Below, one piece after another: positions 20,463-21,097 of a stretch of 21,097 bases of DNA. Within the stretch, counting starts at the first letter, position 1, and every line of letters starts with the position of its first letter. The stretch is from a virus. The notes below the pieces were generated by a model. It worked only from the letters and a program-made list of their open reading frames with translations. It did no database searches and was not told where the DNA came from. Location of the stretch: positions 1 to 21,097 of the IMG/VR virus record IMGVR_UViG_3300021960_008316. One strand, written 5' to 3'. A program made the translations under genes and the position numbers.

Positions 20463-21017
20463 TTACCAACGATAGAAGATATGGTTATCGATAGTAGTTG
20501 TTTTTGTAAGTGTATCTGACCACTCAGGGCTTACATAATCAGCGTGATAGTGTGTTGCGCCTTCAGTAATATCAACAAACTTAATTTCTGGGTTTAATAG
20601 TAGCTCTGCAACAACCCAGGCATCATGAATAGATTCATAATCATAATGAGGAAATTTATCTGATTTACCATCACAATACCAAGAAAATTGACACCTATCA
20701 CGCCTTGGATAATAAACACGTTCATTTTCTGGTAGATCTGGTTGTATACGGGTTTTCCAAGATTCTTTGATTGGACCTTCGTATACTACATCACAAATTG
20801 TATCAGGAAATCTAGGATCAACCATACGATTGATTGTTACTAGTCCAACTGCAATTTGTCCAGCAAATGACTGATTTCGTGCTTCCCAATAAATATTAGT
20901 AGCTAAACAAGTTAAACTATCTTCTTCAGCTTGGACGGGGAGAGCGCACAATGTCAGACTCAAGGCACTTAGTACCATACTGAATCTCAATAATTGATAG
21001 TTCTTTATCTGTTTCAT
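20463..21017 (-). CDS. SleB-type cell-wall hydrolase, exported
   Basis: 184 residues from ATG at 21017. Signal peptide: MKQIKNYQLLRF, hydrophobic VLSALSLTLCAL, cleavage after VQA near residue 30. The mature part is a Hydrolase_2 (SleB-like, PF07486) domain: LATNIYWEARNQSFAGQIAV with the candidate catalytic Glu in YWEAR, VTINRM, CDVVYE, QFSWYCDG, and ATHYHADYV near the end. It should cut peptidoglycan in the periplasm, probably for lysis or cell-wall opening. Such proteins are common in marine T4-like phages. The ORF extends in frame to 21092, but the internal start gives the proper signal peptide. Its first 92 nt overlap the cupin gene end in another frame. Confidence 0.85.
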   Translation of the reverse strand: MKQIKNYQLLRFSMVLSALSLTLCALPVQAEEDSLTCLATNIYWEARNQSFAGQIAVGLVTINRMVDPRFPDTICDVVYEGPIKESWKTRIQPDLPENERVYYPRRDRCQFSWYCDGKSDKFPHYDYESIHDAWVVAELLLNPEIKFVDITEGATHYHADYVSPEWSDTLTKTTTIDNHIFYRW

Positions 21018-21097
21018 TAACAAGTTGATGCCACCTATCTGAAAATAAAGTATGAGTTTGATGTTTACCCTTTTTAGTTTTGATAACATCATTTCCA
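20926..21097 (-). CDS. C-terminal tail of a mannose-6-phosphate-isomerase-like cupin (partial)
   Basis: The last 56 codons of a protein that begins beyond the window. The block WHQLVNETDKELSIIEIQYG followed by LESDIVR matches the conserved end of type II phosphomannose isomerase and related cupins (W..L.N....L.IIE.Q.G....E.DIVR). It would act on a sugar phosphate or a small sugar-like ligand. Its stop at 20926 lies inside the hydrolase gene, a 92-nt overlap in a different frame covering the hydrolase signal peptide. Confidence 0.72.
   Translation of the reverse strand, partial: GNDVIKTKKGKHQTHTLFSDRWHQLVNETDKELSIIEIQYGTKCLESDIVRSPRPS

Noticed and set aside
1-21097. Host chromosomal origin for the window
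   Set aside because: Transporter, porin and sugar genes alone would fit a bacterium, but the single-strand dense packing, many tiny coupled genes, Api92-like protein, CCA-encoding tRNAs between small genes, Hsp20 and SleB-type hydrolase fit a T4-like phage better. Not proven without structural genes.

Overview
The window reads as one accessory stretch of a low-GC (roughly 35%) marine tailed-phage genome, most likely a T4-like myovirus. Every supported gene lies on the minus strand. Genes are packed with 1-4 nt TAATG and ATGA overlaps. Several small proteins resemble families I associate with T4-like marine phages, alongside an Hsp20 chaperone, a SleB-type hydrolase and two CCA-encoding tRNA genes. 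A porin and two families of periplasmic carboxylate-binding protein point to a heterotrophic Gram-negative host (for example a marine alphaproteobacterium) rather than a cyanobacterium. Host and phage type are inferences; no capsid, tail or replication gene is in the window.

Transcription runs from high to low coordinates. Six start regions share a promoter-like pattern: TTG-rich -35, exactly 17 nt spacer, TA-rich -10. They divide the window into units. (1) 21097-20463: tail of a mannose-6-phosphate-isomerase-like cupin and an exported SleB-type hydrolase. (2) 20454-18564: Hsp20, three small ORFs and an outer-membrane porin, closed by a hairpin terminator. (3) 18562-7887: small phage genes, a radical SAM protein, tRNA-Trp and tRNA-Gly, then a long run of tailoring enzymes: methyltransferase, a two-domain 2OG-oxygenase/LIC12192-like fusion, a second 2OG oxygenase, a PLP aminotransferase, two paralogous GT10-like glycosyltransferase candidates, a sulfotransferase, a StrB/AGAT-type amidinotransferase and an SGNH-like hydrolase, followed by three small genes. 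(4) 7867-6300: a TRAP (DctP-type) solute-binding protein without signal peptide and a coupled unknown protein, of higher GC. (5) 6150-5860: one small gene. (6) 5857-1313: an Api92/YubB-like protein, a zinc-binding protein, a methyltransferase, a small TTG-start gene, a 2OG oxygenase, a DegT-family aminotransferase and a PP-loop ATPase. (7) 1309-1: TctC-like binding protein and the first part of a TctA permease, without TctB between them.

Two themes stand out. The first is envelope and uptake remodelling: porin in the outer membrane, TctC in the periplasm and TctA in the inner membrane are all phage-encoded. The second is a large gene set for building or decorating a small molecule or glycan. 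Aminotransferases would install amines, the amidinotransferase could turn one into a guanidino group, and oxygenases, methyltransferases, a sulfotransferase and glycosyltransferase-like proteins would tailor it. The fusion protein shows HxG where 2OG oxygenases carry HxD, as in one class of iron halogenases. The product is unknown; surface glycan modification of host or virion is the simplest guess.
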